NCBI RefSeq assembly: GCF_013363975.1
Contig: NZ_JABWGN010000011.1
Coordinates: 123,588-187,587, forward strand
Reading direction: 5' to 3'
DNA length: 64,000 bases
Origin: Nonomuraea montanisoli
GTDB taxonomy: Bacteria > Actinomycetota > Actinomycetes > Streptosporangiales > Streptosporangiaceae
The position numbers and the translations under genes are program-made. Each line of letters starts with the position of its first letter. The first letter of the stretch is position 1. The notes below the pieces were generated by a model. It was not told the origin of the DNA. It was given only the letters and a program-made list of their open reading frames with translations, and did not search any database. This document shows, piece after piece, positions 51,731 to 62,311 of the stretch.

Positions 51731-52888
51731 GTGCCGACCCCCCGTGATTTCCAGGCCCGCATCGCCACGTACGTCGCCTACGCCGTGCAGGGACTGTCGT
51801 TCGCCACCCTGCTCACCCAGGTCGCCAACCTGCAGAACCGGCACGGCCTCGACGAGGGCACACTGACCCTCCTCCTGCTGGTCGTCCCGGTCTTCGCGGG
51901 GGTCGGCAGCGTGGCCGCCGGCTCCTACGCCGCGCGGCGGGGCAGCAAGCCGCTGCTGCGGGCCGCGCAGCCGACCGTGGCCGCGGGCGTGGTGCTCGCC
52001 GGGCTCGCCCCGAACGTGCCGGTGCTGGTGGTCGCGCTGCTGGTGTTCGGGCTGGCGGTCGGCGCGGTCGACGCGGGCATCAACATGCAGGGCGTGGCCG
52101 TCGAGCGCAGGTACGGCCGGGCCGTGCTCAACGGCTTCCACTGCGTGTGGAGCGTCTTCAGCCTGTTCGGCGCGCTGTGGGCGTCGGCCGCGTCGGGCCT
52201 CGACCTCGGGGTGGTCATGAGCGTGCCGATGGTGCTGGCCGTGGCGGCCTCGCTCTACGCCGGGCCGCGGCTCTGCACGGTCGAGGAGGAGAAGGTCGAG
52301 CACACGGAGGCGGCGTCCGGCGCCCGGTTCCCGTGGCGACCGATCATCCCGCTCTGCCTGGCGATGGGCTTCCTGTACGTCGGCGACGCCGCGGTCTCCA
52401 ACTTCAGCACGGTCTTCATGAAGGACGTCCTGTCCGCCTCCCCCGGCGTGGTCCCGCTGGCCTACGCCGCCTACCAGGCCACGACCCTGGCCGTACGCCT
52501 CGGCGGCGACCTCGCGGTGCGCCGGTACGGCTCGGCGGCCATCGTGCGGATCGGAGGGGCCATAGCGACGCTCGGCTTCGTCGGCATCGTGGTCGCGCCC
52601 AGCCAGCCGCTGGCCATCGTGGCGTTCGGGCTGACCGGCGTGGGCCTGTCGGTGGTGGCGCCGCAGTCGTTCTCGGCGGCGGGCCGGCTGGACCCGGCGG
52701 GCACGGGCGTGGCCATCGCCCGGGTCAACCTGTTCAACTACGTGGGGTTCATCGTCGGCGCGGCACTGGTGGGGGCCCTGGCCGACTCCTTCGACATGCG
52801 GATCGCGTTCGCCGCGCCGCTCGTGCTGGCGGGCGTGATCATCGTGCTGGCCAGGGGCTTCGAGCCCGCGGTCAAGGCTGCGGCCTGA
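51731..52888 (+). CDS. MFS transporter
   Basis: The 385-residue major facilitator has twelve predicted helices and a short central loop (about 185-200, VEEEKVEHTEAASG). AAGSYAARRGSKPLL between helices 2 and 3 and GGDLAVRRYGSAAIV in the second half are the paired loop motifs. It resembles the YbjJ/FucP-like branch of small MFS proteins; the substrate is unknown. GTG 51731 follows GGAGGCC; ATG 51719 is in frame but lacks a site. Confidence 0.85.
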   Translation: MPTPRDFQARIATYVAYAVQGLSFATLLTQVANLQNRHGLDEGTLTLLLLVVPVFAGVGSVAAGSYAARRGSKPLLRAAQPTVAAGVVLAGLAPNVPVLVVALLVFGLAVGAVDAGINMQGVAVERRYGRAVLNGFHCVWSVFSLFGALWASAASGLDLGVVMSVPMVLAVAASLYAGPRLCTVEEEKVEHTEAASGARFPWRPIIPLCLAMGFLYVGDAAVSNFSTVFMKDVLSASPGVVPLAYAAYQATTLAVRLGGDLAVRRYGSAAIVRIGGAIATLGFVGIVVAPSQPLAIVAFGLTGVGLSVVAPQSFSAAGRLDPAGTGVAIARVNLFNYVGFIVGAALVGALADSFDMRIAFAAPLVLAGVIIVLARGFEPAVKAAA

Positions 52889-52940
52889 ACGCCTCAGCGC
52901 GGCCTGACGTCTCAGCCCGTGGTCTGACGCCTCAGCCCGC
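52882..52940. repeat. Three ~20-bp tandem repeats spanning two gene ends
   Basis: Three imperfect 20-bp units fill the gap between the convergent MFS and MocR genes. The first contains the MFS stop and the third the MocR stop. Confidence 0.7.
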
Positions 52941-54419
52941 GGCCCCTGCCGACATGCGGAGCTTCAGCTCTCGTACGGCCTCCGCCGCCCGGTGGACCGG
53001 CAGCCGGGAGAAGCCCGCCGCCACCGCCGGGCGGCCCGGCGCGAAGCGCATCGGGCCCACGGCCTCCATCGCGAGGCCCAGCTCCCGCGCCACCGCGACC
53101 ACCCGCTCCTCGTCCCAGCCGGCCGGCAGGTCGAGATGGGCGTGCAGGCCCGCCTCGATGCCCCGGACGCGGACCTCCGGCAGGTGCTCGGCCAGCGCCC
53201 TGACCAGGGCGTCCCTGCGCCGCCGGTACTCCCGGCGCATGCGCCGCAGGTGCCGGTCGTAGCCGCCGGTGCGCAGGAAGCCGGCCAGCGCGTACTGCTC
53301 GATCACGGGTGAGCCGAGGTCGAACTCGCTGCGCGCCAGCCGGACCGCCCCGGCCAGCGCGGGCGGGGCCACGACCCAGCCGAGCCGCAGCCCCGGCGCC
53401 AGCGCCTTGCTGACGCTGCCCACCAGCACCACGCGGTCGGGGGCGAGCCCCTGCAGGCAGCCCACCGGGTCGCGGTCGTAGCGGAACTCGGCGTCGTAGT
53501 CGTCCTCCAGCACGACCGCGTCGCTCTCGCGCGCCCACTCGACGAGCGCGGCCCGCCTGCCGGGCGAGAGCACCACGCCCGTCGGGTACTGGTGGGCGGG
53601 CGTGACCAGCACGGCCCGGGCCGGGCGCTCGCGCAGCGCGGCCACGTCGAGGCCCCGCCCGTCCACCGGCACCGGCAGCAGGTCGGCTCCGGCGCGGCGC
53701 AGCAGGGGGACCTGCCGTTGGCTGGTCGGGTCCTCCACGGCCAGCCCGATCCGGCCGGCGCGTCCGCCCGGCCTGGGCCGGCCACCGTTTCCGGCCGCTC
53801 CGGCCCTGCCGGCCCTGTCGGCCGCTCCGGGCCTGCCGCCCCTGTCGGTCGCCCCCAGGCGGCCCTCGCGTTCGGCCAGCACGTGGAGCACCAGGCTGAG
53901 GCCCTGGGCGACGCCGCCCACGATGATGAGGTCCGCCGGGTCCACTTCGGCGGCGCGCACCCGCCGCAGGTAGCCGGCCAGCTCCTCGCGCAGCTCCGGG
54001 ATGCCGCCCGGGTCGCCGTAGTCGAGGGCGTCGGACGGGATGGTGGCCAGGGCGTGCCGCAGGGCCGCCAGCCAGCGCTCGCGCGGGAAGTGGCCGAGAT
54101 CGGGCGAGGTCGCCCGGCTCTGGTAGTCGCAGTACGACTCCGGGAGCTCCGCCGCGACCGCGCGGCCGCGGGTGGCGGCGGGGGCCACGCGGGTGCCCGA
54201 GCCGACCCGCGAGACGAGGAAGCCCTCCGCGACGAGCTGCTCGTACGCCTCGACCACCACCCCGCGCGACACCCCGAGGTCGGCCGCCAGGTCACGGCTG
54301 GACGGCAGGCGGTCGCCGGGGGCCAGCCGACCCGAGCCGACCGCCTCGCGCAGGCCGGAGGCCACCTGCGCGGCCACGCCGCCCCGCTCATGGTCCAGCG
54401 GGACGTACAGATCGCCCAT
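52932..54419 (-). CDS. MocR/PdxR-type regulator (GntR HTH + aminotransferase fold)
   Basis: The 495-residue protein has a GntR winged helix at about 12-78 (GDRLPSSRDLAADLGVSRGVVVEAYEQLVAEGFLVSRVGSGT). A class I aminotransferase-like domain follows from about 115, with YGDPGGIPELREELAGYLRR, HQYPTGVVLSPGRR, the PLP-phosphate contact and the PLP lysine in LVGSVSKALAPGLRLGW. A Gly/Arg-rich insert at about 186-224 is a local expansion. It is divergent from an EamA exporter 69 bp away, the usual pairing in which MocR proteins control transporter genes. Confidence 0.92.
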   Translation of the reverse strand: MGDLYVPLDHERGGVAAQVASGLREAVGSGRLAPGDRLPSSRDLAADLGVSRGVVVEAYEQLVAEGFLVSRVGSGTRVAPAATRGRAVAAELPESYCDYQSRATSPDLGHFPRERWLAALRHALATIPSDALDYGDPGGIPELREELAGYLRRVRAAEVDPADLIIVGGVAQGLSLVLHVLAEREGRLGATDRGGRPGAADRAGRAGAAGNGGRPRPGGRAGRIGLAVEDPTSQRQVPLLRRAGADLLPVPVDGRGLDVAALRERPARAVLVTPAHQYPTGVVLSPGRRAALVEWARESDAVVLEDDYDAEFRYDRDPVGCLQGLAPDRVVLVGSVSKALAPGLRLGWVVAPPALAGAVRLARSEFDLGSPVIEQYALAGFLRTGGYDRHLRRMRREYRRRRDALVRALAEHLPEVRVRGIEAGLHAHLDLPAGWDEERVVAVARELGLAMEAVGPMRFAPGRPAVAAGFSRLPVHRAAEAVRELKLRMSAGAAG

Positions 54420-54420
54420 A

Positions 54421-54464
54421 TTGGTCCCCGTTCACCGCAGAGGATTGGACTGTTTGCGTGGACC
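54421..54464. promoter_or_regulatory. Candidate MocR operator (GGAC/GGTCC repeats)
   Basis: TTGGTCC (54421-54427) and two direct TGGAC units 13 bp apart (54446-54450, 54459-54463) lie in the divergent MocR-EamA spacer. MocR proteins usually bind direct repeats of this kind. Confidence 0.5.
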
Positions 54465-54474
54465 ATTGTCTCCC

Positions 54475-54480
54475 TAGCAT
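54475..54480 (+). promoter_or_regulatory. Leaderless -10 box (TAGCAT)
   Basis: TAGCAT lies 8 nt before the EamA ATG, just downstream of the MocR-type repeats. Confidence 0.55.
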
Positions 54481-54488
54481 CCTCGGAC

Positions 54489-55403
54489 ATGAGCAACGGA
54501 GTCGTCGGCGCCGCGTGCGCGATGTTCCTGGTGGGGACGCTGGCCGGGGTGTCCGGCCTGGTCAAGGACTATCCGGTGTACGGCGGGCAGGCGGTGCGCT
54601 ACCTGGTCGCCGCGGTCGTGCTGCTGGCCATGGTCCGGGCCACGGGACAGCGGTTCGTCCGGCTGACGCCGCGGGAGTGGGCGCTGCTCGGCGCGCTGTC
54701 GTTCACCGGCCTGGCGCTGTTCAACGTGTGCGTGACCGAGTCGGCCCGGGCCGCCGGGCCCGCGCTGGTCGGCACCGTGCTCGGCGCCGTGCCGCTGGCG
54801 CTGGCCCTGGCCGGCGGGCGGCCCGCGCCCCGGCTGCTCGCGGGCGCGGGCGTCGTGGTGGCGGGCGCGACGCTGGCCACCGGGCTCGGCAGCGGCAACC
54901 TGACCGGGCTGCTGTGGGCGCTCGGGGCGTTCGCCGGGGAGATCGCCTTCTCGTTGCTGGCCATCCCGCTGCTGCCCCGGCTGGGGGCGATGCGGGTGAG
55001 CGCGTACTCGACCGCCCTGGCCGTGCCCATGCTCGCGACGATCGGGCTGGTCACGGAGGGGTCCGGCATGCTGAGAGCGCCGAGCCTCGCGGAGGCGGCC
55101 GGGTTCGCCTACCTGGCCCTCGTGGTGACCGTGGTGGCGTTCTTCCTGTGGTACTCGGCGCTGCCGCGGCTCGGGCCGGGACGGGCGGGGCTGTTCGCGG
55201 GCCTCATCCCGGTGGGGGCCATCGCGACGGGGGCGGTGCTCGGCATCGCGACGCCGTCCGGCTACGACCTGCTCGGCGCGGGGCTGGTCGTGGGCGGCAT
55301 CGTCATCGGGCTCACCGCCCGCCGTCCCGCGCCGCCCGCCGCGTCCCCGGGCTCGCCGGGGTCGCCGGGCTCCACGCCGCGCGTGGTGACCGAGCGCACC
55401 TGA
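54489..55403 (+). CDS. EamA (DMT) family exporter
   Basis: The 304-residue protein has ten predicted helices and two EamA repeats. The N-terminal helix pair has GLVKDYPVYGGQAVRYLVAA, the sequence around the fourth helix reads ALFNVCVTESARAAGPALVGTVLGAVPL, and the second repeat includes PRLGPGRAGLFAGLIPVGA. Exports of amino acids or metabolites are typical. The C-terminal 25 residues are Pro/Ser/Gly-rich. Probably controlled by the divergent MocR protein. Confidence 0.9.
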   Translation: MSNGVVGAACAMFLVGTLAGVSGLVKDYPVYGGQAVRYLVAAVVLLAMVRATGQRFVRLTPREWALLGALSFTGLALFNVCVTESARAAGPALVGTVLGAVPLALALAGGRPAPRLLAGAGVVVAGATLATGLGSGNLTGLLWALGAFAGEIAFSLLAIPLLPRLGAMRVSAYSTALAVPMLATIGLVTEGSGMLRAPSLAEAAGFAYLALVVTVVAFFLWYSALPRLGPGRAGLFAGLIPVGAIATGAVLGIATPSGYDLLGAGLVVGGIVIGLTARRPAPPAASPGSPGSPGSTPRVVTERT

Positions 55404-55462
55404 CGGCCGGGCGGGAGTGCGCCCCGCGTGGGCGTACGCTTTGGGGGATCGAAAGGATGGGC

Positions 55463-57115
<1,653 letters not shown>

Positions 57116-57156
57116 TCGGGGCGCACGGGCCGATCTGAGCCCGCCGGCCCGACCGG

Positions 57157-57202
57157 AGTCGTGATCAGGCCCCGCCGGCCCGCCGGCCGGGGCCTCACGA
57201 CT
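57157..57202. terminator. Large two-part hairpin terminator
   Basis: The outer stem 57157-57163 / 57196-57202 and the inner stem 57067+100 series 57167-57173 / 57189-57195 (AGGCCCC/GGGGCCT) are interrupted by a 3-nt bulge, with further GCCGGC pairing inside. It lies between the convergent fumarase and DUF5999 genes. Confidence 0.75.
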
Positions 57203-57225
57203 GCGCCTCCCGGGTTTCTCGTGGG

Positions 57226-57414
57226 TCAGGCGAGCGCGGGGGCGCGGTGGGGCGCCACGACGGTGCCGTCGGGCAACAGGAGGCCGGTGTCCTCGAAGAG
57301 CACGACGCCGTTGCAGAGCAGGCTCCAGCCCTGGTCGGGATGGGCCGAGATCACGTGGGCCGCCTCACGGTCGGGCGATCCGGCGGCGGGGCAGAGGGGG
57401 AAGTGACAGCACAT
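57226..57414 (-). CDS. DUF5999 small protein
   Basis: The 62-residue protein matches the actinomycete DUF5999 family: MCCHFPLCPAA with three close Cys plus His, REAAHVISAHPDQGWSLLCNGVVLFEDTG (helix and beta hairpin), then LLPDGTVVAPH. The Cys/His N-terminus could bind metal. Function unknown. The ATG follows GAGAGG. Confidence 0.85.
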   Translation of the reverse strand: MCCHFPLCPAAGSPDREAAHVISAHPDQGWSLLCNGVVLFEDTGLLLPDGTVVAPHRAPALA

Positions 57415-58033
57415 CGTGCACCTCTCAGAGGACGCTCCTGCGATGGGGTTTTCAGAAGGGCAGCTTGCGCCCCGACGGCGTGCGAAGGTCGAGGGATGGA
57501 CCGGCCGGCTTCCTGGGCCGGGGGCGAACCTGGGTCTGGCGCATCCTCATCACGTCCTTCGGGTGAAGCCGTCATGGTCGCTGACTTGGTCGTACCTCCG
57601 ACGCGTGCTCCCCATTCTGCCGATCGTGGCGAACACTTTCCGGATTCTTGAGGAGTCGCCTCGTAAGTAGCTTCACTCTGCCCCCACCCCCTTACGACAC
57701 CCTTACAACCGGCCTACCGCACCCCAGAGTTCCCCGCGCGGCCCTTGCCCCGACGGCACGAACCCCTTTATCGGCGTAATAGGCATTTCTCCGCACCTGG
57801 GCGAGCCACCGCGAAAAGGGCCTTGGAGCTGGGAGAACGCCATTCCGCTCCGCCCGGAGAGGGGCGGGAGCCCCGGCGGTTCCGACGGGGAAGGGCGGCG
57901 GGCGCGGACGAACCGGGTCTCGCGCGTCTCTTGCGGCGAGGCCACCCGGACCCCCACCATGTGGACGGGCACGACAGTTCGCGTGCCCATGGGGGCGCTT
58001 GAACAGGCTCGCTGACGCGGCGAGTCAGACGGG

Positions 58034-58061
58034 TTGACTTGGATTCGCAACATTTTATCGG
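58034..58061 (+). promoter_or_regulatory. Upstream promoter TTGACT-16-TATCGG
   Basis: A near-consensus -35 (58034-58039) and a TATCGG hexamer (58056-58061) lie in an AT-richer patch about 50 bp before the kinase start. Confidence 0.4.
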
Positions 58062-58094
58062 CCGGGCCTCTACTGGTCGGTTTACACAAATAGG

Positions 58095-58100
58095 TAAGCT
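58095..58100 (+). promoter_or_regulatory. Leaderless -10 box (TAAGCT)
   Basis: TAAGCT lies 7 nt before the kinase ATG at 58108. Confidence 0.5.
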
Positions 58101-58107
58101 GCCAGGC

Positions 58108-59238
58108 ATGCGTGCGCCCTCCGGTTACCTTCTCGCCGCGCGCTACCGGCTCCTCGAACCGGTCGGACGCGGCGGCATGGGCACCGTGTGGCGGGCGCAC
58201 GACGAGCTGCTCGACCGCTACGTCGCGGTCAAGGAGGTGCGCCTGCCGACGGTGCTCGACGAGGAGCTGCGGGCCGAGCTGTGCGCCCGCACCGAGCGCG
58301 AGGGCCGGGCCACGGCGATGGTGGCGCACCCGTCGGTCATCACGGTCTTCGACGTCGTGACCGAGGACGACCGGCCGTGGATCGTCATGGAGCTGCTGAA
58401 CGCGAGGTCCCTGGAGCAGCTCATCCAGCAGGAAGGACCGCTCCATCCCCGTCGCGTCGCGGAGATCGGCCGGCAGGTCCTGGGCGCGCTGCGCGCCGTC
58501 CACGCCAAGGGCATCCTGCACCGCGACGTGAAGCCCAGCAACGTGCTCGTCACCGACGACCGGGCCGTGCTCACCGACTTCGGTCTGGCGGCGCTGGAGG
58601 GCGACGTCTCGATCACGCAGGCGGGCATCGTGCTGGGCTCGGCCGGCTACATCGCGCCGGAGCGCGTCCTCGGCGCCAAGGCCAGCCCCGCCGGCGACCT
58701 GTGGTCGCTCGGCGCGACGCTCTACACCGCCGTGGAGGGCCGTGGCCTGCACGGCCGCCGTACGGCCGCCGCCGCCCTGGCCGCGCTGACCAGCGGCGAG
58801 CCCATCCCCATGACCAAGGCCGGCCCGCTCGCGCCGGTGCTCGACGCGCTGCTCCGCATCGACCCGCAGACCCGCCTCGACTCCGTGCGCGCCTCGCTCA
58901 TGCTGGCGCGGGTGGCGGCGGGCGGCTCGGCCGAGGAGCCGCTGGCCTCCCGCCGGCCCGCACGGCAGGCGCAGGCGGTGACCGTGCCCTCTTTCCCACG
59001 CAGGCCCGCGCACCGCGGGCTGCACCGGGCCGACGCCATGGGCAGGGCCGACACGATGGCGGCGCCGGTCCCGGTGCCCTCTCCGCGGCAGGAGCGCAGG
59101 CCCGGCGAGGGCGTCCATCGCCGGCGCGTGGAGCCCCGACCAGCGGTTCCCTCGATTTATGCCCGCTTCATGACGACGGTGATAAAGTTGTTCCTTCCTC
59201 GGCGGTTCTGGCCAAGAGAACTTCGCAAGCGAGGCTAA
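58108..59238 (+). CDS. Soluble Ser/Thr protein kinase (Hanks type)
   Basis: The 376-residue kinase has its domain at about 12-265: glycine loop VGRGGMGTVW, ATP Lys in VAVKEVRL, catalytic loop HRDVKPSNVL, DFG with a GIVLGSAGYIAPER activation loop. The tail (about 270-376) is basic and disordered. Its last segment, MTTVIKLFLPRRFWPRELRKRG, is amphipathic and could touch the membrane, but no true TM helix is present. No sensor domain. The start is the ATG giving MRAPSGYLLAARY; an upstream in-frame start lies in the promoter. Confidence 0.9.
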   Translation: MRAPSGYLLAARYRLLEPVGRGGMGTVWRAHDELLDRYVAVKEVRLPTVLDEELRAELCARTEREGRATAMVAHPSVITVFDVVTEDDRPWIVMELLNARSLEQLIQQEGPLHPRRVAEIGRQVLGALRAVHAKGILHRDVKPSNVLVTDDRAVLTDFGLAALEGDVSITQAGIVLGSAGYIAPERVLGAKASPAGDLWSLGATLYTAVEGRGLHGRRTAAAALAALTSGEPIPMTKAGPLAPVLDALLRIDPQTRLDSVRASLMLARVAAGGSAEEPLASRRPARQAQAVTVPSFPRRPAHRGLHRADAMGRADTMAAPVPVPSPRQERRPGEGVHRRRVEPRPAVPSIYARFMTTVIKLFLPRRFWPRELRKRG

Positions 59239-59272
59239 AGCACTTTCCAAGCGAAATAGATATCTTCTTCTC

Positions 59273-60799
59273 ATGCCGGAACCACAGACACGTGTGCTCG
59301 CCGAGCGCTACGAGCTGATCTCGCCGCTCGGGCGGGGGACGATGGGCACGGTGTGGCGTGCCAGGGACCGCGCCCTCGGCCGCGAGGTGGCGGTCAAGGA
59401 GATCCGGCAGGACCCCGGGCTCACCGAGGAGCAGCGCGCCGAGCTGCGTGAGCGCATGGTCCGCGAAGGTCGCATCGCCGCGCGCATCAGCCACCCCGCC
59501 GTCGCCGCCATCCACGACGTGCTCATCCAGGACGACAGCCCCTGGATCATCATGGAGCTGGTCGAGGCGCGATCCCTGGAGCAGGTCATCGACGAGGAGG
59601 GGCCGCTGCCACCCCGGCTGGTCGCCGAGATCGGCGTCGACCTGCTCGGCGCGCTGCGCGCCGCGCACGCCCAGGGCATCACGCACCGCGACGTCAAGCC
59701 GGGAAACGTGCTCATCACCGAGACCGGCCGCGTGGTGCTGACCGACTTCGGCATCGCCAAGGCCGAGGGCGACCCCAAGCTGACCAAGACCGGCATGGTG
59801 ATCGGCTCTCCCGGCTACACCGCGCCGGAGCGGGCCCGGGGCGAGTACACCGGGCCTGAGTCCGACATCTGGTCGCTCGGGGCGACGCTGTACTTCGCGG
59901 TCGAGGGACGCCCCGCGTACGAGCGGGCCTCGATCGCCGAGACGCTCGCGGCGCTGCTGAGCGAGAACGCCGACCCGCCCACCCAGGCGGGACAGCTCGG
60001 CCCCGTGCTGACCGGGCTGCTGCACAAGGACCACAAGAAGCGGCTGAACGCGGCCAAGGCCGAGACCATGCTGCGGATGGTCGCCGACACGCCCACCCAC
60101 GAGATACCGGTCATCACCGCCGAGAGCCCGACCGGTCAGGAGACCTCCGTGCCCGACGCCAGCCATCCCGCCAGCGGCTCCAGGACGCCGGGGGCGTCCG
60201 GCCCCCAGCAGGGAGCGGGTGCGCGTCCTCAGGGCGGCCGGTCGGCCGCCGCACCGGGCTCCGGCCCGCAGAGCGCCGGACCGCAGGGGGCGCCGGGTGG
60301 ACGGCCCGCCGCGCAGGGCCCCGGCGGCGAGGGCGGGCAGCCCAGGCACGACCCGGAGCGCACCGTGGCCCTGAAGCGGCCCAAGACCCCGCTCCCTGGC
60401 CGCCCGCAGCCGGGCGCGCCCGTGGACGAGGGCGCCATGGCCACCCAGCGCATCCAGACGCCGCGGCCCTACAACGCCCCCGGCCACCAGGTCTACCCGC
60501 CGGCGCAGCAGCCCGGCCGTCCCGTGCCGCCGGGCGGGCAGCCTCCGCGGCCGGTGCCCGCCGGGCACGCGGTGTCCCACCCGGGGCCCGCTCAGGGGTA
60601 TCCGCCGGGCCCTCAGGGGCCGCAGGGCATGTCCACGGAGCGGCCCGACTCCAAGGGGCTCGGCACCGACCTGTTCGCCATCGCCGGGCCCGAGGAGCGT
60701 CCCACGGGCAACCGCACGGGCATGCTCGTCCTCATGGGGGTGGCCGCCGCGGCCGCCGTCATGATCGCCATCCTCATCGTGGCCGTCCTGCAGGGCTGA
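59273..60799 (+). CDS. Ser/Thr protein kinase with C-terminal anchor
   Basis: The 508-residue kinase has its domain at about 10-270 (LGRGTMGTVW, VAVKEIRQ, HRDVKPGNVLI, DFGIAKAEGD, GMVIGSPGYTAPER). A Pro/Gly/Gln-rich linker spans about 280-470, and a single helix at about 480-503 (MLVLMGVAAAAAVMIAILIVAVL) ends only two or three residues before the C-terminus. It has no extracellular sensor, unlike PknB. It is 34 bp after the first kinase, and the two kinase domains are close relatives, suggesting a tandem duplication. Confidence 0.92.
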   Translation: MPEPQTRVLAERYELISPLGRGTMGTVWRARDRALGREVAVKEIRQDPGLTEEQRAELRERMVREGRIAARISHPAVAAIHDVLIQDDSPWIIMELVEARSLEQVIDEEGPLPPRLVAEIGVDLLGALRAAHAQGITHRDVKPGNVLITETGRVVLTDFGIAKAEGDPKLTKTGMVIGSPGYTAPERARGEYTGPESDIWSLGATLYFAVEGRPAYERASIAETLAALLSENADPPTQAGQLGPVLTGLLHKDHKKRLNAAKAETMLRMVADTPTHEIPVITAESPTGQETSVPDASHPASGSRTPGASGPQQGAGARPQGGRSAAAPGSGPQSAGPQGAPGGRPAAQGPGGEGGQPRHDPERTVALKRPKTPLPGRPQPGAPVDEGAMATQRIQTPRPYNAPGHQVYPPAQQPGRPVPPGGQPPRPVPAGHAVSHPGPAQGYPPGPQGPQGMSTERPDSKGLGTDLFAIAGPEERPTGNRTGMLVLMGVAAAAAVMIAILIVAVLQG

Positions 60800-60851
60800 G
60801 CACCCGCCGAGCCGACCGCGCGCGATCCGGCTTGAGACGGGCCTCGTGGGA

Positions 60852-60857
60852 CAGACT
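60852..60857 (+). promoter_or_regulatory. Leaderless -10 box of fumC (CAGACT)
   Basis: CAGACT lies 6 nt before the fumC ATG at 60864, and no ribosome-binding site is seen. Confidence 0.45.
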
Positions 60858-60863
60858 GGGGGC

Positions 60864-62261
60864 ATGAGCGAGTTCCGTATCGAAACAGACTCGATGGGCG
60901 AGGTGCGCGTGCCCGCCGGGGCCAGGTGGCGCGCGCAGACCCAGCGGGCGGTCGAGAACTTCCCGATCTCCGGACGGCCGCTGGAGCCGTCGCACATCGC
61001 CGCGCTCGGCCTCGTCAAGGCCGTGGCCGCCGAGGTGAACGCCGAGCTGGGCGTCCTGGACAAGGACCTGGCCGAGGCGATCGCGCAGGCCGCGGCCGAC
61101 GTCGCCGAGAACGAGCACGACGACCACTTCCCCATCGACGTCTTCCAGACGGGCTCCGGCACCTCGTCCAACATGAACGCCAACGAGGTGATCGCCCACC
61201 TGGCCCAGGAGCGGCTGGGCCGGCCCGTCCACCCCAACGACCACGTCAACGCCTCGCAGTCGTCCAACGACGTCTTCCCCACCTCCATCCACGTGGCGGC
61301 GGCGACCGAGGTGACCTACCACCTGCTGCCGTCGCTGGAGCACCTGGCGGCGAGCCTGCGGGCCAAGGCGCTCCAGTTCGACCAGGTGGTGAAGTCGGGG
61401 CGGACCCACCTGATGGACGCGACGCCGGTGACGCTCGGGCAGGAGTTCGGCGGCTACGCCTCGCAGATCGAGCACGGGCTGGTACGGGTGAAGTCGGCGC
61501 TCGGCCACGTGCTGGAGCTGCCGCTGGGCGGCACGGCCGTGGGCACCGGCATCAACACCCCGCCCGGGTTCGCCGAGAAGGCCATCGCCAAGCTGCGCGA
61601 GGCGACCGGCATCCCGTTCCGCGAGGCGCTGGACCACTTCGAGGCGCAGAGCGCGCAGGACTCGATCGTCGAGCTGTCGGGCCAGCTCAAGGTGGTGGCG
61701 GTCTCCCTCAACAAGATCGCCAACGATCTGCGCTGGATGGGCTCCGGGCCGCGCGCCGGCCTCGCCGAGATCAACCTGCCCGACCTGCAGCCCGGCTCGT
61801 CCATCATGCCGGGCAAGGTCAACCCGGTGATCCCCGAGGCCACGGCCATGGTGGCGGCGCAGGTCATCGGCAACGACGCCGCCATCACGTTCGCGGGCGC
61901 CTCGGGGACGTTCGAGCTCAACGTGCAGCTCCCGGTGATCGCGCGCAACGTCCTGGAGTCGATCCGGCTGCTCGCCAACGTCTCGCGGCTGCTCGCCGAC
62001 CGCTGCGTGGCGGGCATCACGGCCAACGTCGAGCGGATGCGCGAGTACGCGGAGTCCTCGCCGTCGATCGTCACGCCGCTCAACCGGTACGTCGGGTACG
62101 AGGAGGCGGCGAAGATCGCCAAGCAGGCGCTGGCCGAGCGCAGGACGATCCGGGAGGTGGTCGTCGAGCGCGGCCACGTGGCGTCCGGGAAGATCACCGA
62201 GGAGCAGCTCGACGCGGTCCTCGACGTGCTGGCGATGACGAACTCCGACAAGGACGACTGA
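60864..62261 (+). CDS. fumC: Class II fumarate hydratase
   Basis: The 465-residue oxygen-stable fumarase of the aspartase/fumarase superfamily. FQTGSGTSSNMNANEV, HVNASQSSNDVFPT and the signature loop GSSIMPGKVNPVIPEA with the catalytic Ser are intact; SGRTHLMDATPV completes the composite site. It is the second fumarase in 6 kb. The start at 60864 is used; 60846 would add MGQTGG from within the promoter. Confidence 0.95.
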   Translation: MSEFRIETDSMGEVRVPAGARWRAQTQRAVENFPISGRPLEPSHIAALGLVKAVAAEVNAELGVLDKDLAEAIAQAAADVAENEHDDHFPIDVFQTGSGTSSNMNANEVIAHLAQERLGRPVHPNDHVNASQSSNDVFPTSIHVAAATEVTYHLLPSLEHLAASLRAKALQFDQVVKSGRTHLMDATPVTLGQEFGGYASQIEHGLVRVKSALGHVLELPLGGTAVGTGINTPPGFAEKAIAKLREATGIPFREALDHFEAQSAQDSIVELSGQLKVVAVSLNKIANDLRWMGSGPRAGLAEINLPDLQPGSSIMPGKVNPVIPEATAMVAAQVIGNDAAITFAGASGTFELNVQLPVIARNVLESIRLLANVSRLLADRCVAGITANVERMREYAESSPSIVTPLNRYVGYEEAAKIAKQALAERRTIREVVVERGHVASGKITEEQLDAVLDVLAMTNSDKDD

Positions 62262-62268
62262 CCGCCCG

Positions 62269-62310
62269 GGGCTCACCGGCCAGGGTTCGCCGATCGGGGC
62301 TCAGCGATCG
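62269..62310. repeat. Three 14-bp tandem repeats at convergent ends
   Basis: Three imperfect 14-bp units lie between fumC and trpD; the third includes the trpD stop codon. Confidence 0.65.
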
Positions 62311-62311
62311 G
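62290..62311. terminator. Hairpin overlapping trpD end
   Basis: A 7-bp perfect stem (62290-62296 with 62305-62311) has an 8-nt loop containing the trpD stop. Confidence 0.45.

Larger units (their letters stand above)
57415..58107. other. Long spacer with no supported gene
   Basis: A 693-bp region between DUF5999 and the first kinase. ORFs in it have poor codon bias and no ribosome-binding or leaderless start. It contains two CCCTTAC heptamers 11 bp apart (57689 and 57700) and the kinase promoters at its right end. A small RNA cannot be excluded. Confidence 0.45.

Noticed and set aside
57416..57670. An 84-codon plus-strand ORF in the long spacer
   Set aside because: No ribosome-binding site or -10 at the leaderless distance, and weak third-position GC bias.
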